From Callorhinus ursinus (Eukaryota > Chordata > Mammalia > Carnivora > Otariidae), in NCBI RefSeq assembly GCF_003265705.1, contig NW_020312828.1:56091961-56155960 (forward strand): DNA of 64,000 nucleotides, written 5' to 3'. Below are positions 23,697 to 34,430 of this stretch, piece after piece. The notes below the pieces were generated by a model. It had not been told where the DNA came from, did no database searches, and saw only the letters and a list, made by a program, of their open reading frames with translations. Every line of letters starts with the position of its first letter. The stretch's first letter is position 1. The position numbers and the translations under genes were made by a program.

Positions 23697-24347
23697 CTTC
23701 TTTTTTATCCATTCATCAGTTGATGGACATTTGGGCTTTTTCTATAATTTGGCTATTGTTGATAGTGCTGCCATAAACACTGGGGTGCATGTGCCCTTTT
23801 GAATCAGTATTTTTATATCCTTTGGATAAATACCTAGTAGTACAATTGCTGGATCATAGGGTAGTTCTATTTTTAATTTTTTGAGGAAATGCCATACTAT
23901 TTTTCAGAGTGGCTGCACCAGTTTGCATTCCCACTAATAATGCAAAAGTTTTCCTCTCTCTCCACATCATCACCAACATCTGTTTCCTCAGTTGTTAATT
24001 TTTAGCCATTCTGACAGGTGTGAGGTGGTATCTCACTGTGGTTTTGATTTGTATTTCCCTCATGATGAGTAATGTTGAGCATCTTTTCATGTGTCTGTTA
24101 GCCATCTGGATGTCTTCTTTGGAAAATGTCTATTCATGTCTTCTGCCCACTTCTTAACTGGATTATTTGTGCTTTGGGTGTTGAGTTTGAAAAGTTCTTT
24201 ACAGATTTTGGGTACTAGTCCATTATCAGATATGTCATTTGCAAATATCTTCTCCCATTCTGTCAGTTGCCTTCTAGTTTTTGATCATTTCCTTCACAGT
24301 GCAGAACTTTTTATCTTGATGAGGTCCCAATAGTTCATTTTTGCTTT

Positions 24348-25430
24348 ATCATCCTTGATGGAGAAAAAAATGAGAGCTTTTCCCCTAAGGTCAGGAACAT
24401 GACAGCAATGTACACTCTCACCACTGTTGTTCAATATACTACTGGAAATCCTAGCCTCAGCAATCAGACAACAAAAAGAAATAAAAGATATTGAAATTGG
24501 CAAGGAAGAAGTCAAACTTTCAGTATTTGCAGGTATCATGATACTCTATGTAGGAAACCCAAAAGAATCCACCAAAAAATTGCTAGAACTGATAGATGAA
24601 TTCAACAAAGTTGCAGGATATAAAATTAACATACAGAAACCTGTTGCATTTCTATACACCAATAATGAAGCAGGAGAAAGAGAAATCAAGGAATCAATCC
24701 CACTGACAATTGCACCAAAAACCATAAGATACCTAGGAATAAACCTAACAAAAGAAGTAAAAGATCTGTACTCTGAAAACTATAGAACACTTGTGAGAGA
24801 AATTGAAGAAGTCACAAAGAAATGGAAAGACATTCCATGCACATGGATTGGAAGAGCAAATATTGTTAAAATGTCTATACTTTCAAAGCAATCTACACGT
24901 AAAATGCAATCTCTATCAAAATAGCACCAGCATTTTTCACAGAGCTAGAACAAACAATTCTAAAACTTGTATGGAACCAAAAAAGACCCCAAATAGCCAA
25001 AATAATGCTGAAAAGGAAAAGCAAAGTGGGAGGCATCACAATTCAAGCTGTATTACAAAGCTGTAATCATCAAGACAATATGGTACTGGCACAAAAACAG
25101 ACACATAGATCAATGGAACAGAATAGAGAACCCAGGCATGGACCCACAAATGTATGGGCCAACTAATCTTTGGCAAAGCAGGAAAGAATATCTAATGGAA
25201 AAAAGACAGTCTCTTCAACAAATGGTGATGGGAAAATTGGACAGCAACATTCAGAAGAATGAAACTGGACCACTTTCTTACACCATGCACAAAAATAAAT
25301 TCAAAATGGATGAAAGACCTAAATGTGATATAGGAAAATCATCAAAATCCTAGAGGAGAAAACAGGCAGCAACCTCTTTGACCTTGGCCACAGCAACTTC
25401 TTACTAGACATATCTCCAGAGGCAAGGGAA
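24348..25430 (+). pseudogene. L1 ORF2 pseudogene fragment, inverted part
   Basis: Sense ORF2 from the mid reverse transcriptase ('[18 protein letters not shown]') through thumb-region sequence ('[18 protein letters not shown]') to near 'LFDLGHSNF' and 'ISPEARE'. The FADD catalytic motif is damaged: the plus strand reads 'gtatttgcaggtatcatgat' near 24525, giving FAGI. The frame breaks near 24890 and again near 25045 and 25330. It lacks endonuclease and start and is non-functional. Confidence 0.92.
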
Positions 25431-25554
25431 CTGTAGATTTCTTTAAAATCTCAATTAAGTGACTAACGAGAAGGCTAACATCATGTATCCTGTGTAGATG
25501 TGGAGCTATTCTCAAGAATTTGTTCCTTAGCCATTTTATTTCTTACACTATTTT

Positions 25555-26340
25555 ATATTTCATCTAAACTACTTCCAACTTCTGCCTTGCATATTGATAA
25601 CAGCCATATCCACAATTTCAGCCCCATCAATCCCCTGAATTCCAGAATATCCCCATTATCTGTGGTGTAATAAACAGCTGTCCAAGATATTAAGCTTCAC
25701 ATTCTCAAAACACATTGTTTCCACTTTTTGACTTTTCTACGTCAGTGTTGTTTCCAGCTTTAAATATTGGCATCACCAACTATCAATTTCTAGTTACTCA
25801 ACTGAAATTTTGCTTTTTATCACAAAATCCTATTTTTTCTAAATCTGAAATACCTCCTGAATAAACTACTGCTTTCCATTTCTCCATGTTCACTATATTC
25901 ATTTTAGTTCTTCTCTGTACAATTGATATAATCTCTTTCCTATTTCTATTGTCACCTCATTACTAATACACATCAATTTTGAACTCCACAATGCTGTCAT
26001 ATTAGGCTGAAAACACACACACACATACATACATACACACACACACACACACCTGCTCATGTCATATGTCATATAAAAATTTTTGGCTACCTATTTGCTA
26101 CTGAATGAAGTTCAAACTCTATAACTTGATATTTAAGCCTTTCAGATTCGGGTATTTTCAACCTCATTCCCCCTGCTATGCTGTCTCTAATATCTTATGT
26201 TCTGAACTCACTAGTCTTCTTGATGAACTTATAATATTTTACATACTCTTACACATCAGAAACTTATCCAACATCTTCCCTATACTCAGAATGTTCTTTC
26301 AAATTTATATTAAAATCCCACTCATCTTTTAAAGATGATT
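25555..26340 (+). mobile_element. LINE L2 fragment, sense
   Basis: Diverged L2: 'attactaatacacatcaattttgaactcc' near 25960, then after a CA run 'gaatgaagttcaaactctataac' near 26105, 'cctcattccccctgc' near 26162 and 'gaatgttctttcaaa' near 26289. The element is cut by the L1 insertion at 26359. Confidence 0.5.
26011..26052. repeat. (CA)n microsatellite
   Basis: ACACAC with three ATAC interruptions. Confidence 0.93.
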
Positions 26341-26358
26341 TCATTATACAGTGATTTC

Positions 26359-26543
26359 GTCTTCTTCTTCCTCTTCTTCTTCCTCTTCTTCTTCCTCTTC
26401 TTCCTCTTCCTCCTCTTCTTCTTCTTCTTCCTCTTCTTTTTCTTCTTCTTCTTCTTCTTCTTCTTCTTCTTCTTCTTCTTCTTCTTNNNNNNNNNNTCTT
26501 CTTCTTCTTCTTCTTCTTCTTCTTCTTCTTCTTCTTCTTCTTC
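26359..26543. repeat. (CTT)n microsatellite with assembly gap
   Basis: CTT/CCT units, purer towards the right, derived from the L1 poly-A tail. Ten N at 26487-26496 mark an unresolved length. Poly-Ser, poly-Leu and poly-Arg frames here are artefacts. Confidence 0.96.
26487..26496. other. Assembly gap (10 N)
   Basis: Ten N inside the CTT array. The true repeat length is unknown. Confidence 0.99.
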
Positions 26544-26753
26544 ATTTCAGAGGTAGAATTTCATCAGTTGCATTTAACAGCCAGTGCTCATTACATGAAG
26601 TGGACTCCTTAATGCCCATCACCCAGTTACCCCATCCTCCCCCCACCTCCCCTCCAGCAGCCCTCAGTTTGTTTCCTGTAGTTAAGAGTCTCTTATGGTT
26701 TGCCTCCCTCTCTGATTTCATCTTAATTTTATTTTGTGACAGTGATTCCTAAT

Positions 26754-26791
26754 TGTGTGTGTGTGTTGTATATGTGTTGTGTATGTATATA
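26754..26791. repeat. GT-rich low-complexity run
   Basis: Imperfect GTGTGT/GTAT units directly after the L1. Confidence 0.8.
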
Positions 26792-26965
26792 AGCATTGGT
26801 CTTTGGGGGGAGTTAGTAGTTGGAAAGAAGCCTCATAAGATATTTTTGGTTTTGCTTTTTTTCAGATTTGACTTTGTTAAGCAGATTTTTTATTTTGTTG
26901 AGTAAATCTAATTGCTATTTGCCAATTTTGTAGAGCGCAAATTAAATGAGTAATTTATTACCTTA

Positions 26966-27182
26966 GAGCAGCAATTCTTGATGGGGGTTGATTTCTCTCT
27001 AGGGGATATTTGGCAATATCTGGAGACAGTTTTGGCTGTCAGACTGGGTGAAGAGAGCTATTGGCATCTTACGGGCAGAGGCCAGGAATATTGCTAAACA
27101 TCCCACAAATAAGACAGCCCTACAAAAAAAAAAAAAATTATCTGGTCCAAAATATCAGTAGTGCCAAATTTGAGAAGCTCAG
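26966..27182 (+). mobile_element. MER5A-like hAT-Charlie MITE
   Basis: Matches MER5A from 'agcagcaattcttga' through 'ggggatatttggcaatatctggagaca', 'aggccaggaatattgctaaacatccc', 'gacagcccta' and 'ggtccaaaatatcagtagtgcc' to the complementary end 'ttgagaagctc'. It is a non-autonomous DNA element without coding capacity. Confidence 0.9.
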
Positions 27183-28834
27183 TCTTAAATCTCATAGCTA
27201 ATGTAGTTTAACATAATTGAAATTCAATACATATTTTTGGAATTGGATTAAAAATTAGCACCATGGTCAAACTTTATAGCAGGAACTGGCAGTATTTTCA
27301 AAGAAAATGAAATGTTTTGTTTCTGGTGAAAATTAATAAACAACGATCATTCCATAATTATACTTTTTTTGTGTATGTAATCTCCTACCTCATTCAGTTT
27401 GATTTTACTTTTCCAGATTATATATGCATACATATCTACAGAAACACACATACCTATTGGACAAATTAGTCTTTTAGGTTATGGTTTTAGAGAAACCATC
27501 AAAATGTTGGAATTCTTTTAAGTATAGTTTTGTTGGTTACAAATTATGCTGATTTTGTAAATGATAATAACATCTTCTTAAGTGTTATCAATCATCAACT
27601 TTGTTAATTTATAATTTATCTAATATATCCCATTAAATAATAAAATTGAATAATCCATCATGTAACAGTTCTTAGTCTTGCTTGCTCAAGTATGGCACTA
27701 TAGAACTAAAGAAATTAATATTAAAATGGTATTGTGTAGCACAATATTTATTACATCTCCAAGGCTTTAATATAAAAGTTTCTTTGTAAATCAAAAATAA
27801 GTTTTCTTACTCTATCAGATAAATTTAATTAAAATTTGTAAATAAACTCTGGTCTTATAACTCCCTTTTGCTTTTAAAAGCAATGAAATTCCTGAATTAC
27901 TAAATGAGTTCAACTTGTTTTATATCTCATTCAGCTGAATGCTTACCATTACCACAATGATATCAGAAAATGACTTCTTAGGAGTTACTATTTACATTCA
28001 TGGATCATAACTGAAGAAACAAAATATTATTGAATTACAACAACTATATGTTTTTTAAAGGAAAATGTTCTGTTTTCATGGGTTGGATTTAGAGATGTGG
28101 GTGTCTCTACTTGTCTGTTTACCCATAGATCTTGACCATGTGTGAGGCAGGACTGTCAGGGATCTAATTGCCTGAGATAAGAGTGAGGAAAGAAGTATAC
28201 TTTCAAGAAAATGGGACAGTACAGAAAAGGAGTTTTGTACACATAATGGTGGCTGTCACTCAAATTGACCTATGCTACAGTCTTGAAGGAGGCTAGACTG
28301 GAAGAATTAGAAAAGTATTATTTTTCACTTAAGTCTCTGTATGGCAATGAGAACCCAAGGCAACACAGTTTTATAGATTCAGGGAATTTGGCTGAAGGGT
28401 GATTATCCTAATGGAGTTATTTGAATGGTGTCAGGGCATGAAATGAATAGAGTGGTCTAACTATAAAAGTGGACTAAACTCCATTTAAGGTCGAAGAAGA
28501 AGTTGTCCAGTTCTCAAGTATAGGAACTAAGACCCAGACAGGAAGAGGGAAAGATACCACATTATCTCTGATATTTAGATTAGGAATTTAAATGTACAAT
28601 TGAATAGAATACATATTTAGAAGGCGTGAGAACACCTAACCAATGATGTTTGATGAATGTTGAATATCAACAATTTTAATTATAATTCTGTTATTAATTT
28701 AAAAAATGTTTTGTTACGGGAATCTATTCCCTAATTCTATTGCCTAATCTGCATTATACATTTTGAGAGTCTGCTAAAGAAAAATTAAATTTGTCATCTC
28801 TCTAGATAAATTTGTTATATATATGGTAAATTTC
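27183..28834. other. Unassigned AT-rich DNA
   Basis: No gene or nameable repeat. 28080-28560 is less AT-rich but shows no domain or LTR end I can identify. Confidence 0.5.
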
Positions 28835-28965
28835 TTTTTTTAAAGATTTTATTTATTTATTTTTGAGAGAGAAAGAGAGCGAGAGTGCAAGCAGGGGGAG
28901 CGACAGGCAGAGGGAGAAGCAGGCTCCCCGCTGAGCAAGGAGCCCAATGAGGGACTTGATCCCGT
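28835..28965 (-). mobile_element. Can-SINE, antisense, head missing
   Basis: Carries tail and body ('aaagattttatttatttatt', 'aagcagggggagcgacaggcagagg', 'ggctccccgctgagcaagg') and stops at 'gggacttgatcccgta', inside the B-box region. The tRNA-like A-box half is absent, so it is 5'-truncated. No clear target-site duplication. Confidence 0.9.
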
Positions 28966-29950
28966 ATACGTGTGCATGTATTCATATACATGAAATTTGA
29001 TTTTCTTTATATAAGCATTTTTTCTATCACTGGGATAGTTATATTTATTCATGTGGTGTTTTCTCTCTTAATATGCATTTTACAGTGAATAAACAATAAT
29101 TAGATATCTATTTTTTCAAAAATTGTGTATGGAAATCGTCTAGAAATCAGAGATATAATTAATTGTACACATATTTATCAGATTTTCTCTTTCTGTAAGC
29201 AAAACACTTGAACTAAATATCTTCAAAATCTATATGAAAATTTTAAGAATGTATTTCCATCTTCAGGATATTCCAACTCCTGTGGACATCCTAGTTCAAC
29301 ATTTTACTGTAAAATAGCATTTTTTTTCCACTTCAAGAAAACTATTTCACTTGCTATCTTGTCCAAACTTAAAAGGTGACTGAATCTTTCACTGTGGCAT
29401 CTGTACAATAAGCATTGATATCGTTCAGTGGTGAGCAAATTATTTATATGAAAAATTATATTCATGATAATTTTTCTCTTTTAAAATAAAAATAAATGTA
29501 TATAATTCCTTGAAGAAAATAAAAAATACTTTAAGCTAGGTTGCCTATTCTATAAAAGATTTCAATAGAAAAAAATGCAATTCTAAAATCATTAAAACAT
29601 TAATATTTGAGGTTATAATATTTTGTCTATTATTCCTATTACATCTGCATAGTATTTTAGAACTCACCAGATATAGTCACATATATCATGTGTTTATATA
29701 CTGAAACAATAAAATAAACAGAAGAGTTGGGTTTGGAAGAAATCTTTTTTTGTCATCATAAAAAATTAAATATTCAACTCAGAATTGTCACACAGTTTTA
29801 ATCGAGGGTTTTAATGTAGTAGTATGGGGAGATTCAGGAAATAACAGGGTGCCAAATTATCCAGATACCAGCAACAACAATAAGGCAGTTTGGCCAGTAA
29901 GGCCCACAAGGGAAATAGGGGGTGGGTGGTATGTTCACAGACCAGTGAGA
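28966..29950. other. Unassigned AT-rich DNA
   Basis: Nothing recognised. Confidence 0.5.
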
Positions 29951-30067
29951 AATGGAAGCCTGGAAAAGATCCCCCTTTTCACAGGAGTTATGATCATTGA
30001 GGAATTCAGTCAATTCTAGAAAGGTGACTCAGGAGGGGGTAAAGCAGAGAGTAAATGCCTAGGCATT
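29951..30067 (+). repeat. Inverted repeat, left arm
   Basis: Roughly 115 bases that recur as the reverse complement at 31304-31417, with roughly one mismatch or small indel per ten bases. Outer end AATGGAAGCCTGG. The inner end is the palindrome AATGCCTAGGCATT (30054-30067). The shared core includes 'gaggaattcagtca' and 'gcagagagtaaatgcc'. Confidence 0.88.
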
Positions 30068-31303
30068 CTCCCATTTAAGAAATGTCTGATTTTTAGTTTG
30101 GTCCATTGCTGCCAGAAATAAAAATGAGATAGTCCCACCTTCCTGGCAATGAACTGGTCATATAACTAAGTTCTAACCAATGTGACAAAAGTAGAAGTGT
30201 TGAGGACAATTTCTGAGATGTGTTCTTAAAGGAAATGAGCTTGTCTTCTTTCATTTCTGGAATACTTCCTGCTCAATGAATTATAAATCTATGGCTGCAG
30301 CTTGGGAGTCCCTTAGTGAGGATAGATGAGCTGGTATCTTCCTTTTGCCCCTCCACATTGATTCTCCATCTTTCTATGTCTTGTTTGCTGCCCTAGAAGG
30401 CTGATATGTACAGGCTTCATTAACCCTATCCCGCTCACTTGCCCTCTTGTTTGCAGTTGGATTTAGGCAATGAGAAACCTAGTCAGAAATATTAGAAAAG
30501 GAAATAAGAGGGCGCCTGGGTGGCTCAGTTGGTTAAGCGACTGCCTTCAGCTCAGGTCATGATCCTGGAGTCCCGGGATCGAGTCCCGCATCGGGCTCCC
30601 TGCTCAGCAGTGAGTCTGCTTCTCCCTCGGAACCCTCCCCCCTCTCATGCTCTCTCTCTCTCTCTCTCTCTCATTCTCTCTCAAATAAATAAATAAAATC
30701 TTAAAAAAAAAGTTTAAAAAAAAAAGAAAAGGAAATAAGAGTGAGCTCAGGCTGTTTCCCAGTTGCTTTCTCCCATTGCATCATCGTGTACAAACAGTGC
30801 CCCTCAACTAAAAATCTCAAGTCCTTTCAAGGTGACTACACCACAAGACTATCTTCTTTTGGGTTTAGGTAACTCTTTCCCTGAGACTGTCCCTTTTGAC
30901 CTGTGGTTATTAATGATTCTGTTGCTACTAGCCCTGGGTTTTTAGTGTATCTCAACCATACCCATTAATATAATCATTTTATAAACTGTTAACGTGTTAT
31001 CCTAATTTGAGTTATCCTTGTTTCCTGTTGAAACTCTCGGGAGAGTGGTGGAGTAACAAAATAGAAGGATCCCGGGACCCGTGAAAGAGCAGACCTACAC
31101 TGCATTCCATAAAGTTTGATTTATTTTATATGAGAGAAATCATATACTTCTAATTTTTAGTGTCCAATACAGTTTTGGGTTTACTTTATCTGACGGACAA
31201 TTTAATGTTAACATAGTGATTGTTGTGATTGCCTACAATATTAAGATGGTCCAGCTGAAGTTTGGAAAGGGAAATGATTGGTCAATGGGTACACGTTGAT
31301 AGA
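30068..31303. other. Spacer of the inverted repeat, probably an old repeat
   Basis: Apart from the SINE at 30511 the spacer has no gene. 'ctgttgctactagccctgggt' near 30917 and 'cctaatttgagttatccttgtttcctgttg' near 31001 resemble an old medium-copy interspersed repeat that I cannot name. The 60-codon frame at 30763-30945 has no domain. Confidence 0.4.
30511..30724 (+). mobile_element. Can-SINE, sense, near-intact and young-looking
   Basis: Full head GGCGCCTGGGTGGCTCAGTT with pol III A box TGGCTCAGTTGG (30521-30532) and B-box-like GGATCGAGTCC (30576-30586), then a CT-rich body, a long (CT)n run, AAATAAATAAA and an A tail. The perfect 17-bp target-site duplication AGAAAAGGAAATAAGAG is at 30494-30510 and 30725-30741. 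CpGs are retained in the head. It looks like one of the youngest insertions here. Confidence 0.97.
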
Positions 31304-31417
31304 AATGCCTAGGCATTTACTCTCTGCTTTTTCCCCTCCTGAGTCGCCTTTCTACAAGTGACTGAATTCCTCGATGATCATAGCTCCTGTCAAGGGGGAT
31401 CTTCTCCAGGCTTCCAT
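31304..31417 (-). repeat. Inverted repeat, right arm
   Basis: Reverse complement of 29951-30067. Begins with AATGCCTAGGCATT (31304-31317) and ends CCAGGCTTCCAT. Confidence 0.88.
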
Positions 31418-31449
31418 GTCTGGAAGCTCCAGTTAGCTTGTTTTATTAA

Positions 31450-31520
31450 AATCACTATTTACAGAGTACCTATTATGATCCAGAAACACTGTTATATATT
31501 GAAAACATAGACAACAATAA
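31450..31520 (-). mobile_element. Possible L2 3' end, antisense
   Basis: 'acagagtacctattatgatccagaaacactg' followed by 'aacatagacaacaata' fits the antisense L2 end weakly. Confidence 0.35.
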
Positions 31521-32468
31521 ATGTGGCTTTCTAACCTCCTATTTTAGACCCCCCTCTGCAGTGACTGTACGTAGGACTTTCTATTTGAGAGAATTGTAGG
31601 ATGATCCCTGTGGACAGAATAGCACTCTTATTGTCCACTTTCTGAAAGCAATTGTTTGGACATACAGTGGAATCTAGTTTGAAAAGACATTCTGCATAGG
31701 CCATCATCACTTCCCTCCTGTTCTTCCCCATATTCCCACCATTTTGTTTGTTGTTTGGTTGTTTGGTTTCTTGCACATGAGTTTTTGTCTCAGCGTCTGC
31801 TTCAAGGGGAACAAAATTCTAAGGTGTTTTATTTATTTCTAGATTTTTTTCCATTCACTTCAACAGAATGATTTTCTGCCTTCTGTCAAAACCACAATAT
31901 CTCAGTTATAATAAACTTGAAATAAGCCATGAGTATGGATAGGAGACTCTGCTGCTTTTTTCTTCTTCAAGATTTTATTGGCTCTGCTTGGCCTATGGTA
32001 CTTCCATATAAACTTTGAAACCACCTTACTTACTTACAATAAAAACTTGCTAATATTTTGAATGAAGTGGCATTATATCTATGGATTAATTTTGGAGAAT
32101 TTGTGATATCATACTATTGAATTTGTCAAAACCAAGATAGGGTATAATCCTCCACTTATTAAGTTCTTTATTTTTATCTAGGTAGTTTATTTGGTAAAGT
32201 TCTTACACATTATTTATTAGAAGTTTTTAATGCTATTTTAAATGACAGTATTTTTAATTTTACTTTGTTTACCATATATAGAAATACAATTGATTTTCCC
32301 AAATTGATCTCACATATTCACTCATTAATTCTCATATTTTATCTGCACTCTCACATGATATAACAATGGAAAAAAAAGAGGAATATTCCAACAACTATCT
32401 CGTATATTCCTGTATGAATCTTCATTATGCACAATTAATGTCCTGATTTTCTCCTCGTATTTTAGGAA
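31521..32468. other. Unassigned AT-rich DNA
   Basis: Nothing recognised. Confidence 0.5.
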
Positions 32469-32487
32469 CAGCAGTGGCATATTTCTT

Positions 32488-32695
32488 TCTTTCTTTTTTT
32501 TTTTAAAGATTTTATTTATTTATTTGGCAGAGAGATACAGAGAGAGCACAAGTAGGCAGAGAGGCAGGCAGAGGGAGAGGGAGAAGCAGGCTCCCCGCCA
32601 AGCAGGTAGCCCGATGCGGGGCTCGATCCCAGGACCCTGGGATCATGACCTGAGCGGAAGGCAGCCGCTTAACCAACTGAGCCACCCAGGTACCC
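32488..32695 (-). mobile_element. Can-SINE, antisense, full length
   Basis: Poly-T/TTTATTTATTT tail, body 'aggcaggcagagggagag', then the reversed B box ('gctcgatcccagg') and A box ('aaccaactgagccaccca'). The perfect 19-bp target-site duplication CAGCAGTGGCATATTTCTT is at 32469-32487 and 32696-32714. Confidence 0.97.
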
Positions 32696-32929
32696 CAGCA
32701 GTGGCATATTTCTTATTGTCTTTGTGTTCCAGAATCTATGTTGGCCGGCTTGTCCTGCTCATATGAACTTCTGTAAGTTACCTAAATCTTGGATTGCTTC
32801 TGATTATCTCTTCCACTTTCATTTGGTAGATAACCCTTTATAAATGTAGCCTGAGCTTCCATGAATACTGCATATCAACTCTTTTTTTAAAAAATCTCAG
32901 TAGATTAATTCCATAACTTCATTGATATA

Positions 32930-33080
32930 TTTATCCATTCCTTCAGCAAATATTTACTGAGTGCCTATTCCGTGAGGGCCTGGACTATAAGAAGGAACAA
33001 AAATCAATCTTGCTCTTTTGGGGCTTAATTTTACTGAGGAAAGACAGATAACACATTAATTCTCAAACTCTCATTGCATC
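32930..33080 (-). mobile_element. L2 3' end, antisense
   Basis: 'attccttcagcaaatatttactgagtgcctattccgtgagggcc' is a clear antisense L2 terminus, followed by 'aaggaacaaaaatcaatcttgc'. Confidence 0.7.
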
Positions 33081-34214
33081 ATCATAACTGATTCAACATA
33101 TTTTGTGCATTTTCAAACTTACAGCCAATGCCAAGCTAACTGTAATTAGAGGTCTGACATTCTCTAGGGTTGACTTATCCTACAGCTGCCTGAACCCCTG
33201 TGTGGACAGTTAGGCACTGGGTATGCTTTTTACCTCTTTATGTAAAACTTGAGCTACTGAACTAGTTAAGCAACCAGTTTCTATACTTGTTTTTTATAAT
33301 AAACTGTGAAATGAGCTGATTCATTGTTCATTATTCACATATTCAAACATAAAATGAGAATGCATTCTTATGACAGCATTTGTTCATTTTTCTATGTGGG
33401 AGAATGAACTGTTTCAATACTTATCATTAGCAGCTTATTTATATAACAGGGTGGCGAAAAAATAATGCCAAAACCAATTGGAGTTGTAGGACAATTTTGG
33501 ATTTATAGCGTGCAATTAATCAAATTTGTGATGACACTATGGTAATAATCCGGCTTGGTGAAAAGTACTGAAGAATCTGTAAAGGGTCAGAGGTGTGGTT
33601 TTGTATTTGCTTCTAAAGAAGATTGTCTATTCAGCAAAATGAAATTGAATTTCTGATTACTTAGTTGGAATAAAAATTAACTCCTAAAACAAACTACTGT
33701 TAAACAACTTATCTTATCTACAAAGCATGCTATAAAGTTCTTTGAAATATTTGTGATGACTACTTAATAATCAACTATATCTTCTGCATTCTAATTTGAG
33801 ATAATTCATGATGTTTAACCAACCATCAATGTTTTAGAAAAGGACTTTATTTTACCATACCTTTCTGTATTTTTACTAAGTCTATAATATTTTACCTGTA
33901 TTTTTATAGTTTATAATTAATTGGGAATCTGGGTCTTTGGTTTTTCAAATTGAATTTTGTGAAATGTTAAGTCTGAAGATATAATAGGAATATTAATTAT
34001 ATGTAATACTTGAGTATTGCCCCCTTCCTGTTATTTTTCCAGCTATAGAGACATCAAAGCAAATCAGGTTTCTTCATTATGCAGTACTACGCAAAATCCC
34101 CTTAACATATCATCATCTTCTTCAAGGTCATCATGTTTTTTAAACATGCTGCACTCACTATTTACAAAGTTTTATTTAGGCTCTCACTTTTGCTTCTCCT
34201 AAAAAACCCTACTG
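33081..34214. other. Unassigned AT-rich DNA
   Basis: Nothing recognised. Short frames near 34017-34214 run into the L1M piece. Confidence 0.5.
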
Positions 34215-34430
34215 GACCTACAAGAATAAGTTCTAATGCTGCCGCAGAGATACTGGCTGTACCAAAGCACAAATTAACAGAACTAAAAGGAGTATTAGAA
34301 AAATCCACTATCATTGTGGGAGATGACAATGTATCTCTCTCAGTAAATAAGACAGGAGCAATAATTCAGTAAGTATATAGAAGATTTGAACAAGCTGATT
34401 AAAGTGATCTAACATATTTACCTACCTATC
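34215..34430 (+). pseudogene. Old L1M ORF2 endonuclease fragment
   Basis: The frame at 34133-34372 reads KLTELKGVLEKSTIIVGDDN then LSLSVNK, which aligns with the L1 ORF2 endonuclease region around the conserved GDFN motif (here GDDN, so the catalytic neighbourhood has changed). It continues out of frame as 'atatagaagatttgaacaagct'. It is a small orphan piece of an old element. Confidence 0.7.

Larger units (their letters stand above)
23161..24347 (-). mobile_element. L1 3' UTR and ORF2 C-terminal part, antisense
   Basis: Contains the reverse of the L1 3' UTR ('caacacccggtgctcatccc', 'cctccttaatgcccatcaccc'), then the reverse of the ORF2 end ('tggatgtcttctttggaaaa', 'gatgaggtcccaatagttca'). 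Two microsatellites have expanded inside it (23574 and 23654). Confidence 0.93.
23001..25444 (-). mobile_element. Second twin-primed carnivore L1 (5'-inverted)
   Basis: From left to right: an expanded TTTC tail (23015-23160), 3' UTR and ORF2 C-terminal region in antisense to about 24347, then an abrupt switch to sense ORF2 (24348-25430). In ORF2 coordinates the sense part ends just before the sequence at which the antisense part begins, so the two are adjacent parts of one L1. CTATAGATTCCTTT (23001-23014) and CTGTAGATTTCTTT (25431-25444) are an aged target-site duplication, 12 of 14 identical. Confidence 0.9.
26359..26738 (-). mobile_element. 5'-truncated carnivore L1 3' end with CTT tail, antisense
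   Basis: 26546-26738 is the reverse of the L1 3' UTR ('gccagtgctcattacatgaa', 'ctccttaatgcccatcaccc', 'tctcttatggtttgcctccc'). Its tail side is a long CTT array. The target-site duplication is ACAGTGATTTC (26348-26358) and ACAGTGATTCC (26739-26749). Confidence 0.9.

Noticed and set aside
23015..26543. Regularly repeated units that might be taken for a CRISPR-like array
   Set aside because: Units are 3-5 bases without unique spacers. The context is a vertebrate genome and these are microsatellites.
26264..26752. Poly-Ser, poly-Leu, poly-Phe and poly-Arg/Lys frames of up to 133 codons
   Set aside because: They are translations of the CTT repeat and run through the N gap, so they are not genes.
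30521..30589. tRNA-Lys-like sequence with A and B boxes
   Set aside because: Part of a Can-SINE head. No complete cloverleaf or acceptor stem, so it is not a tRNA gene.
33440..33540. 'gggtggcgaaaaaataatgcc' as a possible mariner end
   Set aside because: No matching inverted end and no TA duplication could be found. The resemblance is too weak.
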